A stretch of 40,201 nt of DNA from contig NZ_PVWF01000044.1 of the NCBI RefSeq assembly GCF_003003995.1, positions 1 through 40,201 on the forward strand, read 5' to 3'. A program made the translations under genes and the position numbers. This stretch comes from Pleurocapsa sp. CCALA 161 (GTDB lineage: Bacteria; Cyanobacteriota; Cyanobacteriia; Cyanobacteriales; Xenococcaceae). This document shows, one piece after another, positions 15,589-24,475 of this stretch. Under the pieces are notes generated by a model that made no database searches, had not been told where the DNA came from, and was given only the letters and a program-made list of their open reading frames with translations. Positions within the stretch are counted from its first letter, which is position 1, and each line of letters begins with the position of its first letter.

Positions 15589-17094
15589 ATGAAAGGTAAA
15601 TTAATCCAGGATAAGTATCGTATTCTCAAAACTTTAGGTCGTAGTGCCTTTAGTGAAACCCTTTTAGCTACGGACAATAGCAGATTTTACAGTCGTCGTC
15701 GCTATATTATCAAAAGATTTCGTCCTATTTTGGGCAATCGAGAGGCAAAAAATATTAGGCGTTTGTTTTACCAAGAAGCTAGAGTATTGAAGCGTTTGAG
15801 TGGTAAAAATCGTCAAATACCTCGGCTTTATGAATATTTTATGCACGGAGAAGATTTTTACTTAGTTCGAGAATGGATTGCTGGTTTAACTTTAAAACAG
15901 CTAGTTGAGCAAAAAGGACCACTATCAACAGAGGAAGTAGAACAAATTTTAAACAGTGTTCTCTCATTTCTCAAGTACATTCATAGCTATGGTATTGTTT
16001 ATCGGCAATTAAAGCCTAGCACCATCATCTTACGTCAGGATTCCTGGTTGCCAGCATCGTGGCAAAACTACTTACCAGTACCGATTTATTTTGGTGGGGT
16101 GAAAGATTTAGAAACTCAAGTTGACAATCACCAGCAATACAATCCAGCTGTGCCTTATCGACGAGACTATATTCCTCCAGAACAGAAACAGGGGAAATCT
16201 GTTTTTGCCAGCGATCTTTACAGTTTAGGTTTAACAGCTATTTATCTCTTGACAGGTAAGCATCCAGGAGAATTCTCTTTAGATCCTCGCAGCAAAAAAC
16301 TCATCTGGCATCAAGAAATTCCTAAGCAAAAAATTCATTTAGTTAGAGTAATTGAACGGGCTATTCGCCCTAAGATGAGCGATCGCTATAGTTCGGCTGA
16401 GGAGATGCTTCAAGCATTAAATTCTGTGCCAATCAATCTAGCTATGCCGGTAATTGAGCCAGCACCTAAGCAGATTAAATTCACTTCAGAATTCAAGGTA
16501 ATTTCTTTATTGTCTGGCACGGCTTTGGGAATTTTGGCTCTTATTCTGGTTATTGTCAACTCTGATTTGATTCAGTTGGCTAAACGAGATGGGGAGCAGT
16601 ATCTGAACAAGGATTCAGCCAATATAGTAACGGACACTCTAACTACTACTAGTTCACTCCTTCCCCTTAAACAGCCTGCAACTACTACTAATATTCCCGC
16701 TTTTCCACTAGGCATGACACAGCAGAACATTGAGGAAAAGCTGGGAGAACCAACCATGAACAGTAGCGGATATTGGCCCAATAGTAGAGCCTTGTTATAT
16801 CAGGATGTTGTGCCAAGGCAGATTTCTTTAGGCTACTTAACCGATATTGACAGTACTAAAGTTCGTCAGGCGGAGATCGCCTTTTCTAGATCAGTAGATC
16901 TAGAGGCAATTAAACAGCAGGCAAAGCAGTTAATGCAGGATAATTATTCGCCAGAAATTGAGCATTATCTTGAGCAAATATATTTTAAAACTAGCTCTAG
17001 TCATGAGTTCCAGGTCAACAACATTGAAGGGGTGGTGCAGCAAAATCCTGAAGACCATATTTATCTTGCTATTTGGGATCGCGAGTTTCATTGA
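15589..17094 (+). CDS. Membrane-anchored pseudokinase (Ser/Thr kinase fold, catalytic residues replaced)
   Basis: 501 aa. Residues 1-280 have the Hanks kinase fold: DKYRILKTLGRSAFSETLLA (glycine-rich region), Lys in YIIKRF, helix-C Glu in FYQEARVL, a catalytic-loop position reading VYRQLKPSTIIL and a DFG position reading IYFGGVKDL, then PPEQ and SDLYSLG. In active kinases these loops read HRDLKPxN and DFG. Here the HRD Asp is Gln, the Asn is Thr and the DFG Asp is Tyr, so phosphotransfer is unlikely. One membrane helix follows (FKVISLLSGTALGILALILV), then a ~170-aa outer domain with FPLGMTQQNIEEKLGEPT. It probably scaffolds or senses. Start ATG 15589 (TTG 15586 possible). Confidence 0.8.
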   Translation: MKGKLIQDKYRILKTLGRSAFSETLLATDNSRFYSRRRYIIKRFRPILGNREAKNIRRLFYQEARVLKRLSGKNRQIPRLYEYFMHGEDFYLVREWIAGLTLKQLVEQKGPLSTEEVEQILNSVLSFLKYIHSYGIVYRQLKPSTIILRQDSWLPASWQNYLPVPIYFGGVKDLETQVDNHQQYNPAVPYRRDYIPPEQKQGKSVFASDLYSLGLTAIYLLTGKHPGEFSLDPRSKKLIWHQEIPKQKIHLVRVIERAIRPKMSDRYSSAEEMLQALNSVPINLAMPVIEPAPKQIKFTSEFKVISLLSGTALGILALILVIVNSDLIQLAKRDGEQYLNKDSANIVTDTLTTTSSLLPLKQPATTTNIPAFPLGMTQQNIEEKLGEPTMNSSGYWPNSRALLYQDVVPRQISLGYLTDIDSTKVRQAEIAFSRSVDLEAIKQQAKQLMQDNYSPEIEHYLEQIYFKTSSSHEFQVNNIEGVVQQNPEDHIYLAIWDREFH

Positions 17095-17124
17095 CAAGCA
17101 GGTGCAGACAAGCTGAATATTTGA

Positions 17125-17775
17125 TTAAACTTGTTGTTGCTGCCATAGTCGCAACCGCAACAAAAACTGCGCCCAATAATGACTTAAATCATCTGCATCC
17201 AGCAAGAAAATTTGGGCTGCTCGATCCTCAAGAGCGATCGCAATTAAGGCACGCTCGATCTGTACGCCATAAAGATGATTGACAGCAGCGGTATAGGCGG
17301 TAACCTGGAGACAATAATCGCTAATCCATGCTAGTTTTTTGGGTTTAGAGGCGGTTTTCCAGTCAAATAAACATAGTTCTCCTTGCCACGTTCCTAAACA
17401 GTCTAAACGCCCAGCATAACCCTGTTCGGCATGATATACCGCCGACTCTAATAAGTGAACTTCCCAGACGGATTCTAAAATAGGTTTGATTGAGTGCCAA
17501 TAAGGATTATCTATTACATCATCGGGTAAATCTTGACCAGCCAAAAACAAATTGATTGCTGTATGAATCGAAGTACCACGACGGCAGGCTTGGGTACTAA
17601 TTTGCTGTGCTTGAGCATATCCCACTCGTTTGCGCCATCTCTGTAAGGCAAGGCGATCTGCTTCGGGTTTAGTTGCCGCTAAAATTGTGCTGACAGAAGG
17701 ATAAGCTTGCCCATCAAAAACTAATCTGCGTTGACGATTAACGGTTTTATATTGGGGAGGAATATAAGTAAACAT
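17125..17775 (-). CDS. PD-(D/E)XK exonuclease (RecB/MGME1-like)
   Basis: 216 aa. The nuclease core is visible: RRGTSIHTAINLFL (helix with the RGT-x-x-H motif of RecB/Cas4/MGME1-type nucleases), YAGRLDCLG (metal-binding Asp), LFDWKTASKPK (the D-x-K form of the D/E-x-K pair), and YCLQVTAYTAAV (the Q-x-x-x-Y of RecB-like nucleases). Mitochondrial MGME1 has the same organisation and degrades single-stranded DNA ends. A role in DNA end processing is inferred. It is divergent from uvrC across ~115 bp, and its stop lies 31 bp from the convergent pseudokinase gene. Confidence 0.8.
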   Translation of the reverse strand: MFTYIPPQYKTVNRQRRLVFDGQAYPSVSTILAATKPEADRLALQRWRKRVGYAQAQQISTQACRRGTSIHTAINLFLAGQDLPDDVIDNPYWHSIKPILESVWEVHLLESAVYHAEQGYAGRLDCLGTWQGELCLFDWKTASKPKKLAWISDYCLQVTAYTAAVNHLYGVQIERALIAIALEDRAAQIFLLDADDLSHYWAQFLLRLRLWQQQQV

Positions 17776-17891
17776 AATAATTATTTAAACAAAGATCAAA
17801 GACACGAAAATGATCGATAACTTTTTTGGGAGGATGTAGCTTGATTAGCACCGCGGAATCTATGATCACTATAGGACAGTAACTAAAACCT

Positions 17892-19823
17892 ATGAGCGCA
17901 TTGATCGAAATTAAATCTTTATTAAAACAGCCTGAACATTTAGAAGCCCGTCTTAAAGAGATTCCCTCAGAACCAGGAGTTTATTTTATGCGGAGTAGTA
18001 ATGGGGATATTTTATATATTGGTAAATCCAAGAAGTTACGGGCGCGGGTTCGTTCTTATTTTCGCCCAGCCCAAAAATTAAGCGATCGCATTGCCATGAT
18101 GGTGCGTCAGGTGGCGGAAATTGAATTTATTGCCACTGATACGGAAGCTGAAGCTTTGGCTTTAGAAGCCAATTTAATCAAGAAGCATCAGCCTTATTAC
18201 AATGTGTTACTTAAAGACGACAAAAAATATCCTTATGTCTGTATCACTTGGTCAGAAGATTATCCCCGCATCTTTATTACCCGTAAGCGTCGAGCAACTC
18301 AAAAGCGCGATCGCTATTATGGTCCCTATGTAGATACTCGTTTGCTACGCTACACCCTGCACATAATTAAGCGTGTTTTTCCCCTGCGCCAGCGTCGCCA
18401 ACCTCTATTTAAAGATCGTCCCTGTCTTAACTACGACATGGGCAGATGTCCTGGAGTCTGTCAGGCAATGATTACCCCCGAAGACTATAAAAAGATCGTA
18501 CAGAAAGTAGCGATGGTATTTCAGGGCAGAAGTGATGAACTGGTAGTTAGTCTACAGAGCAAGATGGATAAGGCAGTAGAACGACTAGACTTTGAAAAAG
18601 CGGCTCAATATCGCGATCAGCTTAAAGCTCTACAGAGTCTCAATGCCGACCAAAAAGTTGCCCTCGCTGATGATACCGTTTCCCGTGATGCGATCGCTCT
18701 TGCAGCGGATGACAAACACTGCTGTATTCAGCTCTTTCAAATTCGTGCAGGTAAACTGGTGGGTCGTTTGGGCTTTTTTGCTGATGCTCGTTCGGGTACA
18801 CCAGGAGCGATTTTACAGCGAGTACTCGAAGAACATTACACTACCGTCGAAGCCGTCGAAATTCCCACCGAGATTTTAGTCCAGCATGAACTGCCCGAAC
18901 CAGAAATCTTGACCAACTGGCTAAGTAGCAAAAAGACGCGCAAAGTAAGCTTAATCAATCCTCAAAGACAGTTGAAGGCAGAACTGATCGAAATGGTGGA
19001 ACGCAATGCCAACTATGAGCTAGAACGTACCCAACGAGCTAGCGATCGCAATACTCAGGCATTACAAGATTTAGCAACTATTCTCGATCTAAGCGAACTG
19101 CCGAAACGGATTGAAGGATATGATATTTCCCATATTCAGGGTTCTAATGCCGTGGCTTCTCAGGTAGTATTTGTGGATGGTGTTCCTGCTAAACAACATT
19201 ATCGCCATTACAAAATAAAAAATCCTGATGTTCAAATCGGTCATTCCGATGATTTTGCCAGCATGGCAGAAGTACTGGGGCGACGTTTTCGGAAGTATCG
19301 GCGCAGCGCCGAAGAACAGAATACTCCTTGGTCGGAGTTTAAATACCAAGCAGGGGAACAGCAAGACTTTCCCGATGTAATCATGATCGACGGAGGGAAA
19401 GGACAACTATCTTCGGTGGTCACAGTTTTACAAGATTTAGACTTACTAGATGTAGTCAAGGTAATTAGTCTGGCTAAGAAAAGAGAAGAAATCTTTCTCC
19501 CAGGAGCATCCCAACCTTTAGATACCACAGCCGAACAGCCAGGGGTGCAGCTACTGAGAAGAGTTCGTGACGAATCCCATCGTTTTGCCGTTAGCTTTCA
19601 TCGCCAACAAAGACTAACCAGCAGCAGGCGATCGCGTTTAGCTGAAATTTCTGGCTTGGGCTTTCAGCGTCAAAAGCAACTCCTGGCTCATTTTCACTCC
19701 ATTGACTATATTCGCGAAGCGACGGTAGCCAAGCTGACGGAAGCTCCTGGTATTGGCCCAGGATTGGCACAGGAAATATATAATTACTTTCATCCCAATC
19801 AAGTTAGTGACGGCTCTGTATAA
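17892..19823 (+). CDS. uvrC: Excinuclease ABC subunit C
   Basis: 643 aa, full length. UvrC makes both incisions in nucleotide excision repair after UvrA/UvrB recognise damage. The domain order is GIY-YIG ([20 protein letters not shown] near residues 27-46), a Cys-rich patch ([13 protein letters not shown]), a UVR motif that binds UvrB ([18 protein letters not shown]), the RNase H-like nuclease ([18 protein letters not shown]) and C-terminal helix-hairpin-helix motifs ([25 protein letters not shown]). ATG start. No uvrA or uvrB nearby, as is usual in cyanobacteria. Confidence 0.97.
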   Translation: MSALIEIKSLLKQPEHLEARLKEIPSEPGVYFMRSSNGDILYIGKSKKLRARVRSYFRPAQKLSDRIAMMVRQVAEIEFIATDTEAEALALEANLIKKHQPYYNVLLKDDKKYPYVCITWSEDYPRIFITRKRRATQKRDRYYGPYVDTRLLRYTLHIIKRVFPLRQRRQPLFKDRPCLNYDMGRCPGVCQAMITPEDYKKIVQKVAMVFQGRSDELVVSLQSKMDKAVERLDFEKAAQYRDQLKALQSLNADQKVALADDTVSRDAIALAADDKHCCIQLFQIRAGKLVGRLGFFADARSGTPGAILQRVLEEHYTTVEAVEIPTEILVQHELPEPEILTNWLSSKKTRKVSLINPQRQLKAELIEMVERNANYELERTQRASDRNTQALQDLATILDLSELPKRIEGYDISHIQGSNAVASQVVFVDGVPAKQHYRHYKIKNPDVQIGHSDDFASMAEVLGRRFRKYRRSAEEQNTPWSEFKYQAGEQQDFPDVIMIDGGKGQLSSVVTVLQDLDLLDVVKVISLAKKREEIFLPGASQPLDTTAEQPGVQLLRRVRDESHRFAVSFHRQQRLTSSRRSRLAEISGLGFQRQKQLLAHFHSIDYIREATVAKLTEAPGIGPGLAQEIYNYFHPNQVSDGSV

Positions 19824-19882
19824 ATCTGTATACAAGAGCGAAGTTCTAAATAGAATGAGTATATGTTGAGAGAGAAAGAACT

Positions 19883-21193
19883 ATGAGTCATCAGCAGAGA
19901 AATTGCGCATCACTTATCTTTAAAGATGCTAAGGTAACCAAGCAATATTCTCTGTCTCATACAGGCGTAGTAATCATTGGTCGCTCTCCAGATTGCCAGA
20001 TTGCTTTAGATCCGTTTAAATTTATTACCGTATCCCGTCGCCATGCCAAGATTAAGCGAGTGGGCGCTCACTGGCAAATAGAAGATCTGGGAACAACTAA
20101 CGGCACTTTAGTTAATGATTTACCGATTAATGGTATTCATAAATTACGCTCTGGCGATCGCATTATCTTGGGAACTCAAGGACCCGAATTCACTTTTAAA
20201 TGTTTGCTGTATGATGTCAAGCTTGCTCCTTTAACAATGGATGCTCAAGATGCCCAACCAGACAAGAACAAAACTTCTCATCCAGATGCAGAGGCTAGGT
20301 TAACTGAGGTTTTTACGCCTAAAAACGCGACCAAGATTCAAGCAAAAAAAACTATCCTGAAGCAATCAATCACTTCTCGCTCAGTTTCCGCCAATGTTGC
20401 CCCTAAAACCCTCTGGAATTTGGTTGCCGTTACAGAGCGAGTGCAGTTTCCTGGACATTATGCACCAGTATTAGCCTTGGCATTTAGTCCCGATGGACAA
20501 ATGCTTGCCAGCGCTGCTCAAGATCAAACGATCAAGTTGTGGAACATGGTAACTCAGACAGAAATTACTACTCTAAACGGACAGAAGCTAGCAGCCAATG
20601 CCTTGGTATTTAGTCCCGATAGCCAGATTCTAGCTACTGGTAGCGCAGACATGATCAAACTCTGGCAAGTGGCAACTCAAGCAGAGATTGCTTCTTTTAC
20701 TGCCCATAACCTAGGGATTGCATCATTGAGCTTTAGTCCCGATGGTCAGATCCTGGCCAGCGGTAGCGTTGACCAAACCATTAAACTCTGGCAAGTAGCA
20801 ACTCAAGCAGAGATTGCTTCTTTTACTGCCCATAACCTAGGGATTGCATCATTGAGTTTTAGTCCCGATGGTCAGATCCTGGCCAGCGGTAGCGTCGATC
20901 AAACCATTAAGCTCTGGCAAGTGGAGACTCAAACAGCAATTGCTACTTTAGCTGGACATACCCAGGGTGTTGGCGCGATCGCTTTTAGTCCTGATGGTAA
21001 TACCCTAGCCAGCGGTAGCATCGACCAAACCATTAGACTTTGGGGTGTGGCAACTAAGGTGGAAATAGCAACGATTTCCACTCCCCATTGGCAAACAAGT
21101 GCGATCGCTTTTGCTCCCGATGGTCAAACTATCGGCGGTTGTGATGAGTCGGGAATTATTCGACTATGGCAAATTTGCTCTAGTTTAAATTAA
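19883..21193 (+). CDS. FHA domain-WD40 repeat protein
   Basis: 436 aa. Residues ~25-97 form a forkhead-associated domain (IIGRSPDCQIAL, VSRRHAKI, TTNGTLVND), which binds phosphothreonine. A ~90-residue linker leads to six WD40 units of ~42 residues ending in QTIKLW-type motifs (about 193-436). Units 3 and 4 are identical in protein and almost identical in DNA. Six units are one short of a classic seven-bladed propeller, so the ring may be open, or a degenerate blade lies in the linker. FHA-WD40 proteins in cyanobacteria are probably partners of Hanks kinases. ATG at 19883 with an AGAGAGAAAG tract before it. Confidence 0.88.
   Translation: MSHQQRNCASLIFKDAKVTKQYSLSHTGVVIIGRSPDCQIALDPFKFITVSRRHAKIKRVGAHWQIEDLGTTNGTLVNDLPINGIHKLRSGDRIILGTQGPEFTFKCLLYDVKLAPLTMDAQDAQPDKNKTSHPDAEARLTEVFTPKNATKIQAKKTILKQSITSRSVSANVAPKTLWNLVAVTERVQFPGHYAPVLALAFSPDGQMLASAAQDQTIKLWNMVTQTEITTLNGQKLAANALVFSPDSQILATGSADMIKLWQVATQAEIASFTAHNLGIASLSFSPDGQILASGSVDQTIKLWQVATQAEIASFTAHNLGIASLSFSPDGQILASGSVDQTIKLWQVETQTAIATLAGHTQGVGAIAFSPDGNTLASGSIDQTIRLWGVATKVEIATISTPHWQTSAIAFAPDGQTIGGCDESGIIRLWQICSSLN
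20672..20923. repeat. 126-bp tandem duplication inside the WD40 region
   Basis: Bases 20672-20797 and 20798-20923 are direct copies of one 42-residue WD40 unit. I count five differences, all synonymous, so the encoded 42 residues are identical. Confidence 0.92.
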
Positions 21194-21269
21194 AAGTCTG
21201 GTTTCACTTTACACAACTTTATAATGTAAGTGCTGTATGTAAACAAGATTTAGTATAATCTAAGTTTTT

Positions 21270-22664
21270 ATGGCTTTAGTTTCCTTCCTGTTTTTCCTGT
21301 TGTTGTTTACTATCGTAGGAGCTTATGCAGCAACCCGTCAGCAGGATAGTACAAGTGATTACCTGCTTGCAGATAGAAAAGTTAATTCTTGGTTAGTAGC
21401 TTTATCGGCCCTCTCTACTGGACAAAGTGGTTTTTTGTTTACAGGACAGGTAGGATATGCCTATACCCAAGGCTTATCAGCCATTTGGCTAGCGATTGGT
21501 TGGGCAGTCGGCGATTATCTAGCTTGGACGTTAGTTTTTAAGCAATTACGTCAGGTTTCAGAAGCATCTAACTCGGAAACTGTCCCTGCATTTCTAGCAC
21601 AAAAGCAACCTGGTTATCGTTGGATCTCTGTTATTTCAGCGTTAATTACGATTGTCTTTTTAGGTACTTATGCAGCAGCACAACTGTTAGCAGGAAGTAA
21701 AGCGCTCAATAGTCTTTTTGGCTGGGACTATGCTTGGGGTATTATTATTGGCACAATTATTGTAGTTGTCTATTGCTTCTCTGGAGGCATTCGCGCATCA
21801 ATTTGGACAGACGCAGTACAAACTATTGTCATGATCGGTGCTTTGCTACTGTTATTTGTTGTCACTATTTTTGCAGGTGGTGGAGTTGGGAACATCTTCA
21901 CCAACTTAGGACAGATAGATGCAAGCTTAGTAGCTTTATTTCCGACTAATTTAGCCTGGGGATTTTTGCCATTTTTCCTCGGCTGGCTAGTGGCGGGATT
22001 TGGGGCTGTAGGACAACCTCACATAGTAGTTAGGGCAATGGTGCTAGATTCGGCTGAAAATATGAACAAAGCACGAGATATTAGAACTATTTGCGGTTTT
22101 ATTACTGCTTTTACCGCTATTTTTCTTGGTTTTGCAGCCAGAATAACCTTACCCAACTTAAGCGACCCAGAATTGGCTTTGCTCGATTTGTCTCAAGAAT
22201 TGTTACCAGGAATATTAGTTGGAGTAATGCTAGCTGGTTTGTTTGCTGCCACAATTTCTACTGCCGATTCTCAAATACTATCTTGTTCGGCTGCTTTGAC
22301 TCAAGACTTGTTTCCAGGATTAGCCAAGTCTTATAAATACGCCAAAATAGGTACTTTGGTTGTCAGCGCAATTGTTTTAATCATTGCGCTTGTTAATAAC
22401 GAGAGCGTATTTAGTTTAACTACCTTTGCTTGGTCGATATTGGCTTCTGGGTTAGGAGTTTTACTAATATTACGGTGCTATGAAAAACCTGTATCAACTC
22501 CTGTGGCGATCGCCATTATGATTTCAGGTATTGCGGTTTCTCTGTTCTGGAGATTAGGTTGGGAATTGTCAGATGCTGTTTACGAAGTCTTTCCAGGAAT
22601 GGCTGCGGGATTTATTGTTTATTTGGTGGTTTTAATTAAAGTCAACGCCGTAAGCAGAACTTAA
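21270..22664 (+). CDS. Sodium:solute symporter (SSS/PutP family)
   Basis: 464 aa with about 12-13 hydrophobic segments. Family marks are SDYLLADRKVNSWLVALSALSTGQSGF near the N-terminus, with the helix-1 region that binds Na+, GGIRASIWTDAVQTIVMI (the conserved GG-x-x-A-x-x-x-TD segment), and GLFAATISTADSQILSCSAAL (the S-T-x-D-S segment of the Na+ site). It resembles PutP-type proline carriers, but the substrate is not safely assigned. ATG at 21270. Its last 33 bp overlap the tail of the convergent small gene at 22632-22832. Confidence 0.88.
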   Translation: MALVSFLFFLLLFTIVGAYAATRQQDSTSDYLLADRKVNSWLVALSALSTGQSGFLFTGQVGYAYTQGLSAIWLAIGWAVGDYLAWTLVFKQLRQVSEASNSETVPAFLAQKQPGYRWISVISALITIVFLGTYAAAQLLAGSKALNSLFGWDYAWGIIIGTIIVVVYCFSGGIRASIWTDAVQTIVMIGALLLLFVVTIFAGGGVGNIFTNLGQIDASLVALFPTNLAWGFLPFFLGWLVAGFGAVGQPHIVVRAMVLDSAENMNKARDIRTICGFITAFTAIFLGFAARITLPNLSDPELALLDLSQELLPGILVGVMLAGLFAATISTADSQILSCSAALTQDLFPGLAKSYKYAKIGTLVVSAIVLIIALVNNESVFSLTTFAWSILASGLGVLLILRCYEKPVSTPVAIAIMISGIAVSLFWRLGWELSDAVYEVFPGMAAGFIVYLVVLIKVNAVSRT

Positions 22665-22832
22665 ATGTCTGCTCATAGCAATAAACTTATCTGTAGTCCA
22701 AGAATCTGTTTTGCAATCGGATTTAGCATTATTCAACCCAGGATTGTAAGCTTGACTAAGGTTATCACTTAGCTGAATCAATTTTTTACTGTTCCAATTG
22801 CGATCGCTGAATTGACTATTGTTGATAGACAT
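22632..22832 (-). CDS. 66-aa protein made of two 22-residue repeats
   Basis: Start at ATG 22832, preceded by a strong AGGAGA ribosome-binding site 7 bp upstream, which argues that this is a real gene. Residues 13-34 and 45-66 align without gaps: W..K[LF]I.[LM]S..LS.AY....N, with nine identical positions of 22 and several conservative ones. The pattern suggests two amphipathic helices. No signal peptide and a single Cys. I do not recognise the family. The 3' end overlaps the symporter gene by 33 bp in opposite orientation, so the two mRNAs are complementary there. A/T-rich promoter-like DNA lies upstream (22833-22900). Confidence 0.7.
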   Translation of the reverse strand: MSINNSQFSDRNWNSKKLIQLSDNLSQAYNPGLNNAKSDCKTDSWTTDKFIAMSRHLSSAYGVDFN

Positions 22833-23199
22833 TATGTTCTCTCCTTTCTGTAGCAAAATATACGTTTTCTATATATTTATATATTAGCTCAAGATTTCTA
22901 GAAAATGAATGTAGTAACATCCGACCTCAACTGCATTGAAGAGTGAAAAGCAATGTTGCCATAGCTTATGGATATTTAATCAATCGATTTTTTGAATACT
23001 GTATACTAATTCCCACAAGTAATTGGAAAGATCAAAAATATGCTGATAGTCAAAGAAAAGGCTCAAATATCCATCAAAGCTATCCTAAAGGATTCCCTTC
23101 GGTCAAAGCTAAAAGCTTAACCTGTCCTAAGTCTCTCGTTATTTTCAAGAATTGGTATTATCTAGAAATATTGAACCTTTAAACTCATAATTTTTAAAA
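22833..23199. other. Intergenic region, no convincing gene
   Basis: It holds the ribosome-binding site and promoter region of the small gene on the minus strand, and the upstream region of the deacetylase gene on the plus strand. A GTG-started open frame of 79 codons (22943-23182) has no ribosome-binding site and no family resemblance. The 12-bp palindrome-like ATCCTAAAGGAT lies at 23082-23093. Confidence 0.6.
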
Positions 23200-24105
23200 A
23201 TGTCTTATCCAAGAGATTTAATTGGTTATGGTGCAAATCCGCCTCATCCACAATGGGTAGGAAATGCCAAATTAGCTTTACAGATAGTTCTAAATTACGA
23301 AGAAGGTTCAGAATACTCGATTCCAGATGGAGATGACAGTTCAGAGATATATCTGCGAGAAGTACCAGGATCTTCTATGGGCAAAGGAATGCGAGATCTA
23401 CAGGTAGAGTCTATTTATGAGTATGGCAGCAGGGCGGGTTTTTGGCGGTTAATGCGATTATTTAAAGCCAAAGATATTCCCGTAACTATTTTTGGTGCAG
23501 CCTTAGCATTAGAAAGAAATCCCGCAGCAGTCGAGGCAATTGTTGATGCGGGATACGATATTTGCTGTCATGGTTGGCGCTGGATTGGCTATCATTTATT
23601 AGACGAAGCGGAAGAAAGAGAACATATAAAAAAGGCAGTAGCTTCGCTTAAAAAACTTACAGGCGATCGCCCTTTGGGATGGTATTGTCGTTATGCACCC
23701 AGTCTCAATACTCGTCGTTTAATTGTGGAAGAGGGAGGATTTCTTTATGACTCTGATGCCTATAATGACGATTTGCCCTATTGGGTAGAAGTGGAAGGAA
23801 AACCTCATTTAGTTATTCCTTATACTTTAGATAATAACGACATGAAGTATTGTGTTGCTCCTGGCTTTAATAGCGGTAATGATTTTTTTACCTATCTCAA
23901 AGATGCTTTTGACGTTTTATATGCCGAAGGAGAAACCTCACCAAAAATGATGTCGGTTGGACTTCATGCTAGATTAGCGGGTAAACCTGGAAGGTTAGCA
24001 GCTTTAGCTCGCTTTATTGACTATGTTCAAAACCACGAGCAAGTTTGGATCTGCCGCCGTCTGGATATTGCCAACCATTGGATTAAATACCATCCTTGGT
24101 CTTAA
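23200..24105 (+). CDS. puuE: Polysaccharide deacetylase-family protein, PuuE allantoinase-like
   Basis: 301 aa. It opens with YPRDLIGYGANPP and LNYEEGSEYSIPDGD, which are hallmarks of the PuuE branch of the NodB/polysaccharide deacetylase family; PuuE opens the allantoin ring without a metal. Other family segments are IFGAALALERNP, CCHGWRWI (HGxR/W type), WYCRYAPSLNTRRL and GLHARLAGKPGRL. The substrate assignment rests on this likeness; a related amide hydrolase is possible. No other purine-degradation gene is in the window. ATG at 23200. A heptamer array starts at the last base of its stop codon. Confidence 0.8.
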   Translation: MSYPRDLIGYGANPPHPQWVGNAKLALQIVLNYEEGSEYSIPDGDDSSEIYLREVPGSSMGKGMRDLQVESIYEYGSRAGFWRLMRLFKAKDIPVTIFGAALALERNPAAVEAIVDAGYDICCHGWRWIGYHLLDEAEEREHIKKAVASLKKLTGDRPLGWYCRYAPSLNTRRLIVEEGGFLYDSDAYNDDLPYWVEVEGKPHLVIPYTLDNNDMKYCVAPGFNSGNDFFTYLKDAFDVLYAEGETSPKMMSVGLHARLAGKPGRLAALARFIDYVQNHEQVWICRRLDIANHWIKYHPWS

Positions 24106-24146
24106 ATGAGTAACAAGTAACAAGTAATAAGTAATAAGTAATAAGT
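24105..24146. repeat. Heptamer array (AACAAGT/AATAAGT), 6 units
   Basis: Units AATGAGT, AACAAGT twice and AATAAGT three times, in register, beginning at the last base of the puuE stop codon. The same unit forms the array at 40098-40201 and, inverted, the one at 35231-35279. Confidence 0.9.
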
Positions 24147-24475
24147 CCTAAAGGATTAGCTAAGTCTAACTACTTGAAGAGCGCGATCGCATCGCCGTTC
24201 GCCCGTACTTATTCTGATTTCATCACCAAATTTTTACAAAGAAATTAAACCTGCGGATATCCTGCTTGATAGGAAACTCTTAGAGCTTAGATCTAAAAAC
24301 TAGTTATTCACAACGTAGTCGATACAATTGAAAACTGCTGTAATTGTTAAAGGATTAATGCTGCACAACAAACAGTAAAAAGCTTAAAATTTTGTCATCA
24401 TTAATGAGAGCAACCTACACTTAATTTATCCTCTTAGTTTTTTTTATAAAATTTAAACCTAGCCACGGATTAATA
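24147..24475. other. Intergenic region before the large kinase
   Basis: Apart from a CCTAAAGGAT element at 24147-24156 and a HIP1 site at 24183-24190, it is A/T-rich with no gene seen. A TATAAA-like box after a T-tract (about 24438-24450) may belong to the promoter of the kinase gene. Confidence 0.5.

Noticed and set aside
22943-23182. GTG-started 79-codon open frame
   Set aside because: No ribosome-binding site, no recognisable domain, and it contains the dispersed CCTAAAGGAT element. It reads like intergenic DNA.
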